From the NCBI GenBank assembly GCA_940671915.1, contig CALNVZ010003434.1:23285510-23349509 (forward strand): DNA of 64,000 bases. The letters are read 5' to 3'. This DNA comes from Paracentrotus lividus. Taxonomy: Eukaryota > Echinodermata > Echinoidea > Camarodonta > Echinidae. Shown here piece after piece: positions 58,901 through 64,000 of the stretch. The notes under the pieces are model-generated. The model made no database searches, was not told where the DNA came from, and was given only the letters and a program-made list of their open reading frames with translations. The translations under genes were made by a program, and so were the position numbers. Each line of letters begins with the position of its first letter. The stretch's first letter is position 1.

Positions 58901-61900
58901 CAATCAAGATTGAAGAATACATGTATATCCTGTAAAATGGGTCATGTCATAATAGCACTATATGTTATTGATGGAATTAAATCTAAATATAGCATGGTTG
59001 TTGGTGTAGAAGGCTACAGTACAGTATGTTGGGGATAAAAGATTTTGCTGGAAGAATTTTAACTAGATGTAAATTCTTTCACTGAATCAAAAACTTTGCC
59101 AACAATTGACCAATTATAAGAGGTGGTGAAATTTGTGAGAAAAATAAAAAATTTTGTTTAACTTATCCCTCTACCTCTTGCTCTGTTCTCTCCCTTCCAC
59201 TATCTTTGTTTATAATTTTCATTTCTGTTTGTTTACAGTACATTGTTTTATTCAATTTTTGATACAGAGGGAGTATGCACAGTGAACAGCTATACCTGCT
59301 GGTTGATGAGTCTGTACGTACCCCCTCTGGGGCAATGCTCCCCACAAGACATGTATGGGGAACTGTTTGTGCAATAGAAGCTCTCGATGCAAAGGTATGT
59401 TTACTATGATTGTTCTTCCTTTGTATATATACCTGTATTATTGTATAATTTCATACCTTAATGAAGCGATTGCCCTTCTCAGAGAAAAGAGGGCTAGTTC
59501 ATTCATTGAAAAACTATTAAACACTCTTTGCATAGTGTAAATGTATGCCTGACCCAGTGTCTGTGCGTTTGTCCTGTATGTGTTCAAAATAAATTTGCAA
59601 CTTCTCTGTCATTTCTTGGCCAATTTTGATTCTAATTGCACTGACTGATAAGCTAAGTAAAAGCTTTCCTAATTCTACACTGAATTTTGTTATTTGCAAC
59701 AATTTTGTCATAATCCAGAGATTGGCACTTGTTACATGTACTTATTTTTTAAGTAAAAATATGTTAGATGAAATTCTAAATTTTTCTTTGACCAGTGTAA
59801 AGTAGATAACATAAAGCAAATCTTTTCTTCACTCTCTCAAATGGTCTCTGTATGCATGATTCTCTGAATTTGTAACATCTCAGTGCTGCAAGGTCCTTAT
59901 GGAAAAGTGAGAATAAAACTAGGATGGACAAACTGTGTGTGAGTGGGGGAAGTACTGACCATGAAACACTTGCTGGTATGCCCCCATCAAATAGAACCAT
60001 GTAGCCTTGAAGACCTGGTTAAACCCCTGAGTAAAGTCCTGTGTCTAACACTGGACCGGTGTTGTTTGATGTAATAATAATAATACTATTATTCATAATG
60101 CGCATTTCCCATCAGGCTCAAAGTGCTTTACAGTATTATTACTCAGTTCATTGCATGCTGCTGTACATTTCACAGGCGCTATATGGACTTTATGAAAAGA
60201 AGAATTCGTCTTTCTTTCTTGAATTATTCAGATGGATCTTTCTCCACTCCTTGTAGATGTTGAATGCTCCTTGCATTCCCTCCAGCTGGAGAGCTGCCCA
60301 TCTCTTCATCTTATCATCCAGCATGTTCTGAAGACCATTGTGGACCTCAGGGGAGCAAGCCCGCACTCCTCATCCCGTCGAAGGAAGGTCAAGGTAGACC
60401 CCATCATGGGCAGGGCTCGTAGGAAGAATAGGTTTGCTCTCAGACTAGATGACTTCAATGCCTTTATCTCAAGCTCTATCAAAGGTTAGGCATTTTATCA
60501 TGATATTTGATATAGCTAGACTTAAAAAAAAAACATTAAGAATGAATTGTTTACAGTATTTCTAGAGCAATTTTTGCCATAGGATTCAAAGTGCTACTAT
60601 CCTTAGCAAGCTTTTAAGAGCTGAACTACCCTGAATTGATGCTTAAAGGGATGCAGTAACATTGAATGATATTCAAATCACATTTATTCGATTTAGCTTA
60701 TTTTGCCAACATAATTATAAACACTTCCTTTCATTATTTCCGATGAATTTCATTGAAATTGTTTGAATAAGGCGTAATTAACTGCCGTTTAGACCTCTGC
60801 TGACAGATTCGCACGCCGGAGGTTACGGCGTGAATTAGTGCGAACGATCTGTGTGTAACACCCACACAAGAGAATCCCCATTGGTTTTCCACGTGAGCGC
60901 TAACCTGAGACGGGTCCCCGGCTTATCTTTCTTATCCTTATATTATGAAATAAAGACACTAAAACGAGATTTCAAGTACTATGATTTGCTTTATTATAGT
61001 TGTTGGATTCAATCTTTCATAATTTATCTTTATGTGAATCAAAATTAATTTTTCTTTCTCCCGAAACTATACACCACCTTTAAGCATTTTTTATTATTGT
61101 TATCATTATTATCATAAATATCATTTAAACAGGGTAGCCCCATCAACATCATGTACTGTTTTCCCAGGGGCCTGTGTGAGGAACAAAAAACAAACGAACA
61201 AACAAAAACATTGAACATAGTCCAACATTTATACAAGTTGATAGTGTTTTCTTATGGATGTACATGTATTAATTAGGATGATTATAATCTGGGCATTCTC
61301 AAATAAGCCGAGATTAAGGTTTCAATACGGTTCAAGTTTCTGACTGTCAAGAGTCATTGAGATATTTAAGAAAATCCTTCCTATTTGTACCCATTTACCT
61401 ATCCTGTGTCAAGTGAGACAAATATAGATGAATGCTTTACTACAGACCACAATACCATCATTACAAGAGTCAAATTCATATCCAAAGGTTTAGAAAGCCA
61501 GTCATGGGCTTGATTTGAATTGAGTGCTATAGAAATTACTTGTTCTAAGGAAACCATTTGAAGAATGGAAATGCTCGTGATTTTGCAGCTTTTTATATTG
61601 CTTTCATGTTTTCTTCAATCTGTAACCGGTCAGCTCCCTAATATTTGATCTTCTTTTCTAGGCGTAATGAGAAACATTTATTACCTTAGAATGAATAGTG
61701 AGCTATTTCATAGGGTTTCTCTTAGTTTGGGTTGTTTCTATTTAGACAATAGTCCTATCATACCTCTGATATACATGTATGTTTTATTTTGTGCTTTTGT
61801 AAATTTGACATCATAACTAATTTTTGTATAGAGAGTCTCTTGCTACATGTGGATATGATTGAGATGAGTTCTGGTACAACTGAATCATCATCAGCGGTAG

Positions 61901-62503
61901 ACGGTCTTAAGTTCCTCATCATCAAAAAGGAGGCTAAGGTGAGTTATGAAGGACTTTACTTCCATTATTAATATCTGTATACAGAGTATTGTCACTGGCA
62001 GGTGGAGTTTAAGAACGAGATGAGATATTAATCTCTGTTCTGCAGTAAGTAATGTCATAGAATGAATGAAAACTTTTTCAGTGTCAGTGGAAGATTGTCT
62101 TAAGTCCTTATCATCAAAAAGGAGACCAAGGTGAGTTATGAAAGTCTTTGCTCTTGTGATTAATACCATCTAATGAATTCAATAGTATTTCACAGTTACA
62201 ACCAAACATTTTCATAAGCAGTCACATCTTTTTATTAATTTATTTTCTTATCCTTATCATAAAGTCTTCCTCGACTGGATGTAACAATAACAAATTAATG
62301 TGTATTATAAAAGATAAAAATTAACAGGACAGGAGAAGGAGTATTTGTTCCTTATTCTTCTTCAGATTTTGACTCTAGATTTTATTGTTTTCATTTTGCC
62401 TCTGTTTGAATATCAGGTTCTCAACTGTCCAAAATATGCCAAGTTACCTGAGGGTTTGCTACAAGTGAAGGAAGTCTCTACACAATATGCATCTGCTGAC
62501 AAG
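37914..62503 (+). CDS. BLTP2: BLTP2 (KIAA0100/hobbit), bridge-like lipid transfer protein, 3'-partial, 20 exons
   Basis: Twenty exons join with consistent phases to 2172 nt, 724 codons, roughly the first third of the protein (human KIAA0100 about 2235 residues). It opens with a hydrophobic signal anchor (MTLSYFLLYLFLITLLLVIL), then SISIEYFGFFSLKSIAVQLP and EIDCIWISWRLFNSQQ, matching human [17 protein letters not shown] and VEIDNLWISSKLL, then HPMALHIGDVRVRAEL (human [16 protein letters not shown]). The family is known to form a long hydrophobic groove of repeating beta units, anchored in the ER at the N-terminus and working at ER-plasma membrane contacts. A Ser/Pro-rich loop in exon 15 interrupts the core. 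The remaining exons lie right of the window. Confidence 0.92.
37979..38680 (+). other. BLTP2 intron 1, first part
   Basis: AT-rich, ending in a C-run and a CT-repeat (about 38575-38640). No supported gene. Confidence 0.5.
38681..40124. mobile_element. 1.44 kb foldback element with CTAT target duplication
   Basis: CTAT at 38677-38680 and 40125-40128. Arms of about 540 bp pair nearly throughout: GGGTCATTCCATGCAATTCA and, inverted, GGGTCATTCCATGCCAATTC. They include GTAAACGGTCCGTCGGTTTC and end near GTTACCCCCACATACTGATA. The loop is about 370 bp (39225-39595). No transposase domain seen. Confidence 0.82.
40188..40659. mobile_element. MITE with AGTGCCTAAGTCTGCGCA ends
   Basis: Left AGTGCCTAAGTCTGCGCA, right TGCGCAGACTTAGGCACT, 18 bp perfect inverted ends. 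An extra GGTGCGCAGACATAGGCA lies beside the right end, and GGTGCGCAGACATAGGCA also occurs at about 37474 in THOC5 intron 1, so related fragments sit on both sides of the shared promoter. Confidence 0.7.
41048..41100. repeat. CA microsatellite
   Basis: ACACACAC runs interrupted by GAGT and TACG. Confidence 0.9.
41724..41844 (+). CDS. BLTP2: BLTP2 exon 2
   Basis: Acceptor TTTCAG after a long T-run, donor GTAAGT, 121 nt. Encodes LTAILVSNILSKVLKKSISI then EYFGFFSLKSIAVQLPKSSI. Human: [37 protein letters not shown]. Confidence 0.93.
42144..42193 (+). CDS. BLTP2: BLTP2 exon 3
   Basis: Acceptor TGTCACAG, donor GTAAGT, 50 nt. Encodes EIDCIWISWRLFNSQQ; human EIDNLWISSKLLSHD. Confidence 0.92.
42710..42837 (+). 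CDS. BLTP2: BLTP2 exon 4
   Basis: Acceptor CTTGTCAG, donor GTGATT, 128 nt. Encodes HPMALHIGDVRVRAELSQEE then a proline-rich DDLPPMRPPPHPGPAKTRS. Human: [20 protein letters not shown]. Confidence 0.92.
43673..43728 (+). CDS. BLTP2: BLTP2 exon 5
   Basis: Acceptor AATTTTAG, donor GTATGT, 56 nt. Encodes (G)LSKFILSSLPTLLQYAAQ; human LSPSLLKIFCQ region. Confidence 0.85.
43781..43879. mobile_element. 99 bp palindromic MITE, GGGGCCATATTCATAA ends
   Basis: GGGGCCATATTCATAAGTCT and, inverted, GGGGCCATATTCATAAAACT. Begins about 50 bp after the exon 5 donor. Confidence 0.8.
44171..44300. mobile_element. 130 bp inverted repeat, AGGACAACTACCCCCTGG ends
   Basis: Left AGGACAACTACCCCCTGGAC, right inverted AGGACAACAACCCTCTGGTC, with internal repeats of GGACAACTACCCCC. 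Non-coding, just before exon 6. Confidence 0.7.
44358..44476 (+). CDS. BLTP2: BLTP2 exon 6
   Basis: Acceptor CCATACAG, donor GTGAGG, 119 nt. Encodes LSSFHIEAVNVMLLGAMGTD then SLLHVTVNDVSLIGQAANE. Human: LFSIHVDAINIMVLKVATSE, SLWHIQISRSRFLLD. Confidence 0.93.
44870..44933 (+). CDS. BLTP2: BLTP2 exon 7
   Basis: Acceptor TTTCCAG, donor GTATGT, 64 nt, ends phase 0. Encodes LVSADFSSQKLSLRMLRSAK then P. Confidence 0.85.
44955..45100. mobile_element. MITE-like repeat, relative of the one at 7674
   Basis: Ends AACACAAAGGTTTGCAATCA and, inverted, AACACAAAGGTTTGCGATCA. Inner TTGTTCAAAAGACTGACCTG matches in reverse the interior of 7674-7826. Confidence 0.65.
46137..46300. mobile_element. GGATCC-ended MITE, copy 1
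   Basis: Starts CCAGTGGCAGATCCAGGCGG and ends in the inverted ACTGGCGGATCAAGGATAAA. G-rich next to the left end. First of three relatives in BLTP2 intron 7. Confidence 0.65.
46410..46733. mobile_element. GGATCC-ended MITE, copy 2
   Basis: Starts AGTGGCGGATCCAGAATTTC, ends inverted AGTCCGGTGCGGATCAAGCC. Shares GGGGGGCCCAAAAATGGATT, TGTACACCCAATTTG and GAGCGAGCAAAAAGATACA with copy 3. Confidence 0.68.
47842..48110. mobile_element. GGATCC-ended MITE, copy 3
   Basis: Starts CGTGGTGGATCCAGGATTTA, ends inverted ACCAGGCGCGGATCCAGGGG. Contains long G-runs, GGGGCCAAAATCGGAATTTC and TTTGGTACACCAATTTTTTT. Apparent proline- or glycine-rich open frames here come from the G/C runs. Confidence 0.68.
48111..49082 (+). 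other. BLTP2 intron 7, last part
   Basis: AT-rich with a T-run at about 48939-48969 before exon 8. No element ends recognised. Confidence 0.5.
49083..49169 (+). CDS. BLTP2: BLTP2 exon 8
   Basis: Acceptor TTATGTAG, donor GTAAGT, 87 nt, phase 0. Encodes NAGDQSHVAQASVSIKISTQ then IDLVERVLT. Confidence 0.85.
49409..49898. mobile_element. 490 bp TTAA-flanked foldback element
   Basis: TTAA at 49405-49408 and 49899-49902. Ends AGTGAAAGTTCACGCTGG and, inverted, AGGGGAAGTTCACCCTGG. Arms pair through AAATCNACCAAAAAATANCAAAGTTATGAATAT, TGACGTCANNTGCGAGCAG and beyond, with the loop near 49650. No coding region. Confidence 0.78.
50149..50194 (+). CDS. BLTP2: BLTP2 exon 9
   Basis: Acceptor TTTGTTAG, donor GTGAGT, 46 nt. 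Encodes TLFVEVGSPNITIYD. Confidence 0.83.
50706..50766. mobile_element. Shortest TTAA-flanked element (61 bp)
   Basis: TTAA at 50702-50705 and 50767-50770. Ends CCCTTACAAGACGGGGGG and, inverted, CCCTAATAAGACTGGGG. The ends match family 1 copy 2 (CCCTAAAAAGACTGGGG), so it looks like an internally deleted derivative. Confidence 0.65.
50980..51036 (+). CDS. BLTP2: BLTP2 exon 10
   Basis: Acceptor ATCTTGAAG, donor GTAAAT, 57 nt. Encodes GFLPTALTRVSKAAPVVIP. The donor region (ATACCAGGTAAATCACATCTTATGACCT) has a diverged copy at about 51235-51266. Confidence 0.82.
51361..52456. mobile_element. 1.1 kb element with ATGGCCATGCGTTTTGAACT ends
   Basis: Left ATGGCCATGCGTTTTGAACT, right inverted AAGGCCATGTGTTTTGAACT. 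Flanks have TTTA / TTATA, so the target is not certain. Interior includes a GGGGGCTGCCCCC hairpin and AAGATCTCGGCCATG. In BLTP2 intron 10. Confidence 0.65.
52960..53051 (+). CDS. BLTP2: BLTP2 exon 11
   Basis: Acceptor GTTATCAG, donor GTGAGT, 92 nt, ends phase 0. Encodes QEEFVDAPSTIMTENPLTQK then LKIITRKFPE. Confidence 0.87.
53509..53567 (+). CDS. BLTP2: BLTP2 exon 12
   Basis: Acceptor TATCTTTAG, donor GTAAAT, 59 nt. Encodes EACLDIKEASWQMVLQGGQ. Confidence 0.85.
54149..54226. repeat. Short inverted repeat CTAACCCATTGACAC
   Basis: CTAACCCATTGACAC and, inverted, TAACCCATTAACGAC, 78 bp, ending GGGTTAAC. Resembles the short TTAA elements but lacks TTAA on the left. Confidence 0.4.
54280..54404 (+). 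CDS. BLTP2: BLTP2 exon 13
   Basis: Acceptor AATAAACAG, donor GTAAAT, 125 nt. Encodes SLQFNTKSVILTSQLASRDG then VLPPITCHLTCS. Confidence 0.88.
54834..54901 (+). CDS. BLTP2: BLTP2 exon 14
   Basis: Acceptor CATTTCAG, donor GTGGGT, 68 nt, ends phase 0. Encodes VDIMNADSMKLLRVTSLKTY then LL. Confidence 0.86.
55252..55523 (+). CDS. BLTP2: BLTP2 exon 15 with Ser/Pro loop
   Basis: Acceptor TCACTACAG, donor GTAGGA, 272 nt. Encodes VNERCVQVGVELQRGHSLYD and EEEILFWAGWIMETIALRKP, then about 50 residues almost only Ser, Pro, Thr, Arg and Gly (SSSRSSSPPSSRSSSPPPP), ending QQLNSSLTR. The loop is probably a disordered insertion in the beta groove. Confidence 0.9.
55936..57966. mobile_element. TTAA-flanked MITE, family 1, copy 3, split by a 1.25 kb palindrome
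   Basis: TTAA at 55932-55935 and 57967-57970. Left end CCCTAATCA, right end inverted CCCTAATCAGGCCGGG. After removing 55945-57197 the left end reads CCCTAATCAGGCCGGGC, matching the right. The MITE body (57198-57966) has the family's subterminal G-run GTTTGAATCAACC C-run hairpins at both ends, GATCTCGGCCG and the AT-rich core. Confidence 0.8.
55945..57194. mobile_element. 1.25 kb palindromic (foldback) element nested in a MITE
   Basis: Ends TAGTCAGGCAGCTAGCTCAT and, inverted, TAGTCAGGCAGCTAGCTCAT. Arms of about 570 bp pair almost perfectly, including GTCCCTACAGCCGGGGGCGT, with a loop near 56530-56630. TCA flanks both sides (55942-55944, 57195-57197), a 3 bp duplication as in PIF/Harbinger-type elements, though ATCA is also possible. 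No transposase. Confidence 0.8.
58105..58293 (+). CDS. BLTP2: BLTP2 exon 16
   Basis: Acceptor TTCCTCCAG, donor GTAAGT, 189 nt. Encodes SDWESWQHFCLPVDLDLNLS, CQVSCQEVPQCAVRLATLHG, SWSVTSDAGKSVQKPFAYI. Confidence 0.9.
58312..58698. mobile_element. 387 bp foldback beginning 18 bp after the exon 16 donor
   Basis: Ends TGGCTTGAATTCTCAAAGGT and, inverted, TGGCCCGAACTCTCAAAGCT. Arms pair through GATTGAAACCATGGATTATG and TAAATTTTGTGNAATAATTA, with the loop near 58505. Confidence 0.75.
59268..59394 (+). CDS. BLTP2: BLTP2 exon 17
   Basis: Acceptor GATACAG, donor GTATGT, 127 nt, ends phase 0. Encodes GSMHSEQLYLLVDESVRTPS then HVWGTVCAIEALDAK. Confidence 0.9.
60066..60135. repeat. Dispersed repeat fragment with ATAATAATA tract
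   Basis: GTAATAATAATAATA, then GCGCATTTCCCATCAGGCTC and AAAGTGCTTTACAG. Looks like the end of a dispersed retroelement; type not established. Intron 17. Confidence 0.35.
60232..60484 (+). CDS. BLTP2: BLTP2 exon 18
   Basis: Acceptor AATTATTCAG, donor GTTAGG, 253 nt. Encodes MDLSPLLVDVECSLHSLQLE, SLHLIIQHVLKTIVDLRGAS, a basic stretch SSRRRKVKVDPIMGRARRKN, and RFALRLDDFNAFISSSIK. Confidence 0.9.
60647..61079. mobile_element. Possible TTAA-flanked element (433 bp)
   Basis: TTAA at 60643-60646 and 61080-61083, with AGGGATGCAG on the left and inverted AGGTGGTGTA on the right. The ends match only loosely, so this is tentative. Confidence 0.3.
61083..61185. repeat. Dispersed repeat, relative at 2833-2925
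   Basis: An ATTATTATT-type tract, then AACAGGGTAGCCCCATCAAC and TGTTTTCCCAGGGGCC. The segment at 2833-2925 has ATAATAATA, then CCCAGGGTAGCCACTTCAGT and TGTTCTCCCAGTGGGCC. Probably 3' ends of one retroelement family, not identified further. Confidence 0.5.
61832..61938 (+). CDS. BLTP2: BLTP2 exon 19
   Basis: Acceptor TTGTATAG, donor GTGAGT, 107 nt, ends phase 0. Encodes (E)SLLLHVDMIEMSSGTTESS then SAVDGLKFLIIKKEAK. Confidence 0.9.
62083..62150 (+). pseudogene. Partial duplicate of BLTP2 exon 19 with donor
   Basis: CAGTGGAAGATTGTCTTAAG, then ATCATCAAAAAGGAGACCAAG|GTGAGTTATGAA, closely matches the last about 50 nt of exon 19 and its donor, about 190 bp downstream. TTTTTCAG lies just upstream, so it has both potential splice sites, but it is out of the exon 19 reading frame relative to a phase-0 junction. 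Confidence 0.8.
62417..62503 (+). CDS. BLTP2: BLTP2 exon 20 (last in window)
   Basis: Acceptor GAATATCAG, donor GTATTG, 87 nt, phase 0. Encodes VLNCPKYAKLPEGLLQVKEV then STQYASADK. The gene continues past the window edge. Confidence 0.88.
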
Positions 62504-62723
62504 GTATTGTCACAAAACTTACAATGAATATTTACAAAATTAATAATTACCAAGTAGTTTAGAGGAAAAAATATGTAATACATGTTAAGATGTTCATGTC
62601 TTTGAAATTTTCAATTATTCCAACAATTCAAAACAGTCTTATCTATTGTCCATGTAGCTTTTATGCTTGCTGTGGAACTGTAATTTGTTGATAATACTCT
62701 CATTCATATTAATAGCAGCCTAG

Positions 62724-62826
62724 GGCCTGTTTCTTGAAACTTTCATAAGTCTAAGTTCATGGACATCCCATTGAAACATGTGTTAATTCTACAACACGTG
62801 TCCCTATGGGTTTCAAGAAACAGGCA
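62724..62826. mobile_element. 103 bp palindromic MITE, GGCCTGTTTCTTGAAAC ends
   Basis: Left GGCCTGTTTCTTGAAACTTT, right inverted GCCTGTTTCTTGAAACCCAT. Non-coding, BLTP2 intron 20. Confidence 0.8.
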
Positions 62827-62935
62827 CCAGTAAGACGGGCCCCATCAGAATCTGATGGTGCAAGTTCAGAAAAGCATTAATGTTTGTTTATACTTTGTAA
62901 AACTTTTAATCTCTCTTTTTAAACTCTTATAGTCT

Positions 62936-64000
62936 GTAAGATAAGGACCATAGATGTTCACTTTCGGCAGAAAGTGTGAAATTTGGCACAGGTATTTTTG
63001 GACGCTGATTTCAAAAATTGCCGGCCCCAAGCGATCCGACCACTCGATCGGCCGCCATTTTGAAATCCAAGATGGCCGCCATGAAAAAGATTGAAACTCC
63101 CTAAACTGAGTTCTAAGTGGCATGTGGCACTGAAATTTGGTACAAAGATATATTTTGCACATCCTGAATTGAATATTGCCAGCCCATCATTTGACCACTC
63201 AGTCGGCCGCCATCTTGAAATCCAAGATGGCCACCATGAAAACCATTGATTTGCATAACTTGAGTTGTAATTGACATGTGGTACTGAAATTTGGTACACA
63301 GATGCATTTTTGACATTCGATAATATTGCCGGCCCCCATCGATCCGATCACTCAGTCGGCCGCCATCATTGAATTCCAAATGGCCGCCATGAAAATAACT
63401 GAATATGCCTAACTTGGGTTATAACTGACATGTGGTGCTGAAATTTGGTACAGAGATGTATTTTGACATTCTAAATTCAAATATTGCCGGCCCCTATCAA
63501 TCTGATCACCCAGTCGGCCGCCATCTTGGATTCAAATTGCCGCCATGAAAATCACTGAATATGCCTTACTTGAGTTCTAATTGACACATATGGCACTGAA
63601 ATTTTGTACATAGTGGTATTTTGACATCTGAATACAAAATATTACCGGCCCCCATCGTCCGATCACTCAGTCGGCGCCATCTTGAATTTCAAAATGGCCG
63701 CACTGAGAAAATCACTGAATATGCCTAACTTGGGTTATAAATGACATGTGGTACTGAAAATTTGGTACAACAGATGTATTTTGAACATCTGAATTCAAAT
63801 ATAACGCGGCCCCATCGATCGATCACTCAGTCGGCCGCCATCTTGAATTTCAAAATGGCCGCCATGAAAATCACTGAATATGCCTAACTTGGGTTATAAA
63901 TGACATTGTGGTACTGAAATTGTAAACAGATGTATTTTGACATTCTGAATTAAAATATAACCGGCCCCCATCGATCCGATCACTAAGTTAGCCGCCATCT
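62936..64000. repeat. About 156 bp tandem satellite, runs past window edge
   Basis: GGCCGCCATCTTGAAATCCA or a variant recurs at about 63050, 63206, 63358, 63517, 63673, 63833 and 63990. Each unit also has AATTTGGTACANAGATGTATTTT, GCCGGCCCCCATCGATCCGA and AAGATGGCCGCCATGAAAA. GGCCGCCAT and its complement give each unit a small palindrome. Units right of about 63590 carry more single-base indels. Minus-strand open frames here are satellite translations. Confidence 0.92.

Noticed and set aside
62866-63379. Minus-strand Trp/Gly-rich protein (FHGGHLGFQDGGR)
   Set aside because: Translation of the GGCCGCCAT satellite; repeats with the satellite period and shifts frame between units.

Overview
This is eukaryotic nuclear DNA: AT-rich, with short exons, GT-AG introns and many small foldback transposons. 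The protein sequences are animal. The repeat content (TTAA-flanked foldbacks, a tRNA-derived SINE, a DIRS element, many short palindromic MITEs) suggests a marine deuterostome, most probably an echinoderm such as a sea urchin. The species is inference. No database search was run; family calls rest on recalled knowledge of the human orthologues.

Three genes fill the window. (1) 88-8308, plus strand: 3' part of SUDS3 (SDS3, a Sin3-HDAC corepressor subunit), eight exons, with one intron carrying U12-type AT-AC splice signals. (2) 37786-13667, minus strand: complete THOC5 (THO/TREX mRNA export), 16 coding exons, 699 codons, every junction phase-consistent. (3) 37914-62503, plus strand: 5' third of BLTP2 (KIAA0100/hobbit, a bridge-like lipid transfer protein), 20 exons and 724 codons, running out of the window. 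THOC5 and BLTP2 are head to head with 127 bp between start codons; SUDS3 and THOC5 converge.

The most unusual feature is a set of tandem arrays whose repeat unit straddles an exon-intron boundary. SUDS3 has 11 units of about 91 bp (acceptor plus 5' part of an exon). THOC5 has about 18 units of 132 bp (acceptor plus 5' part of exon 7) and 5 units of about 167 bp (3' part of exon 9 plus donor). BLTP2 exon 19 has one extra partial copy of its 3' part with donor. In each case only the unit at one edge is a complete exon, so the true splice site lies beside a ladder of near-identical decoys.

The rest is introns and intergenic DNA packed with mobile elements: a 6.3 kb DIRS-type tyrosine-recombinase retrotransposon in THOC5 intron 5, at least nine TTAA-flanked MITE-like elements (several with G-run/C-run hairpins near the ends), one of them split by a 1.25 kb palindrome, a 1.44 kb foldback with CTAT duplications in BLTP2 intron 1, three related GGATCC-ended MITEs in BLTP2 intron 7, and a 156 bp satellite at the right edge. 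A 194-base N gap lies inside the THOC5 exon 7 array.
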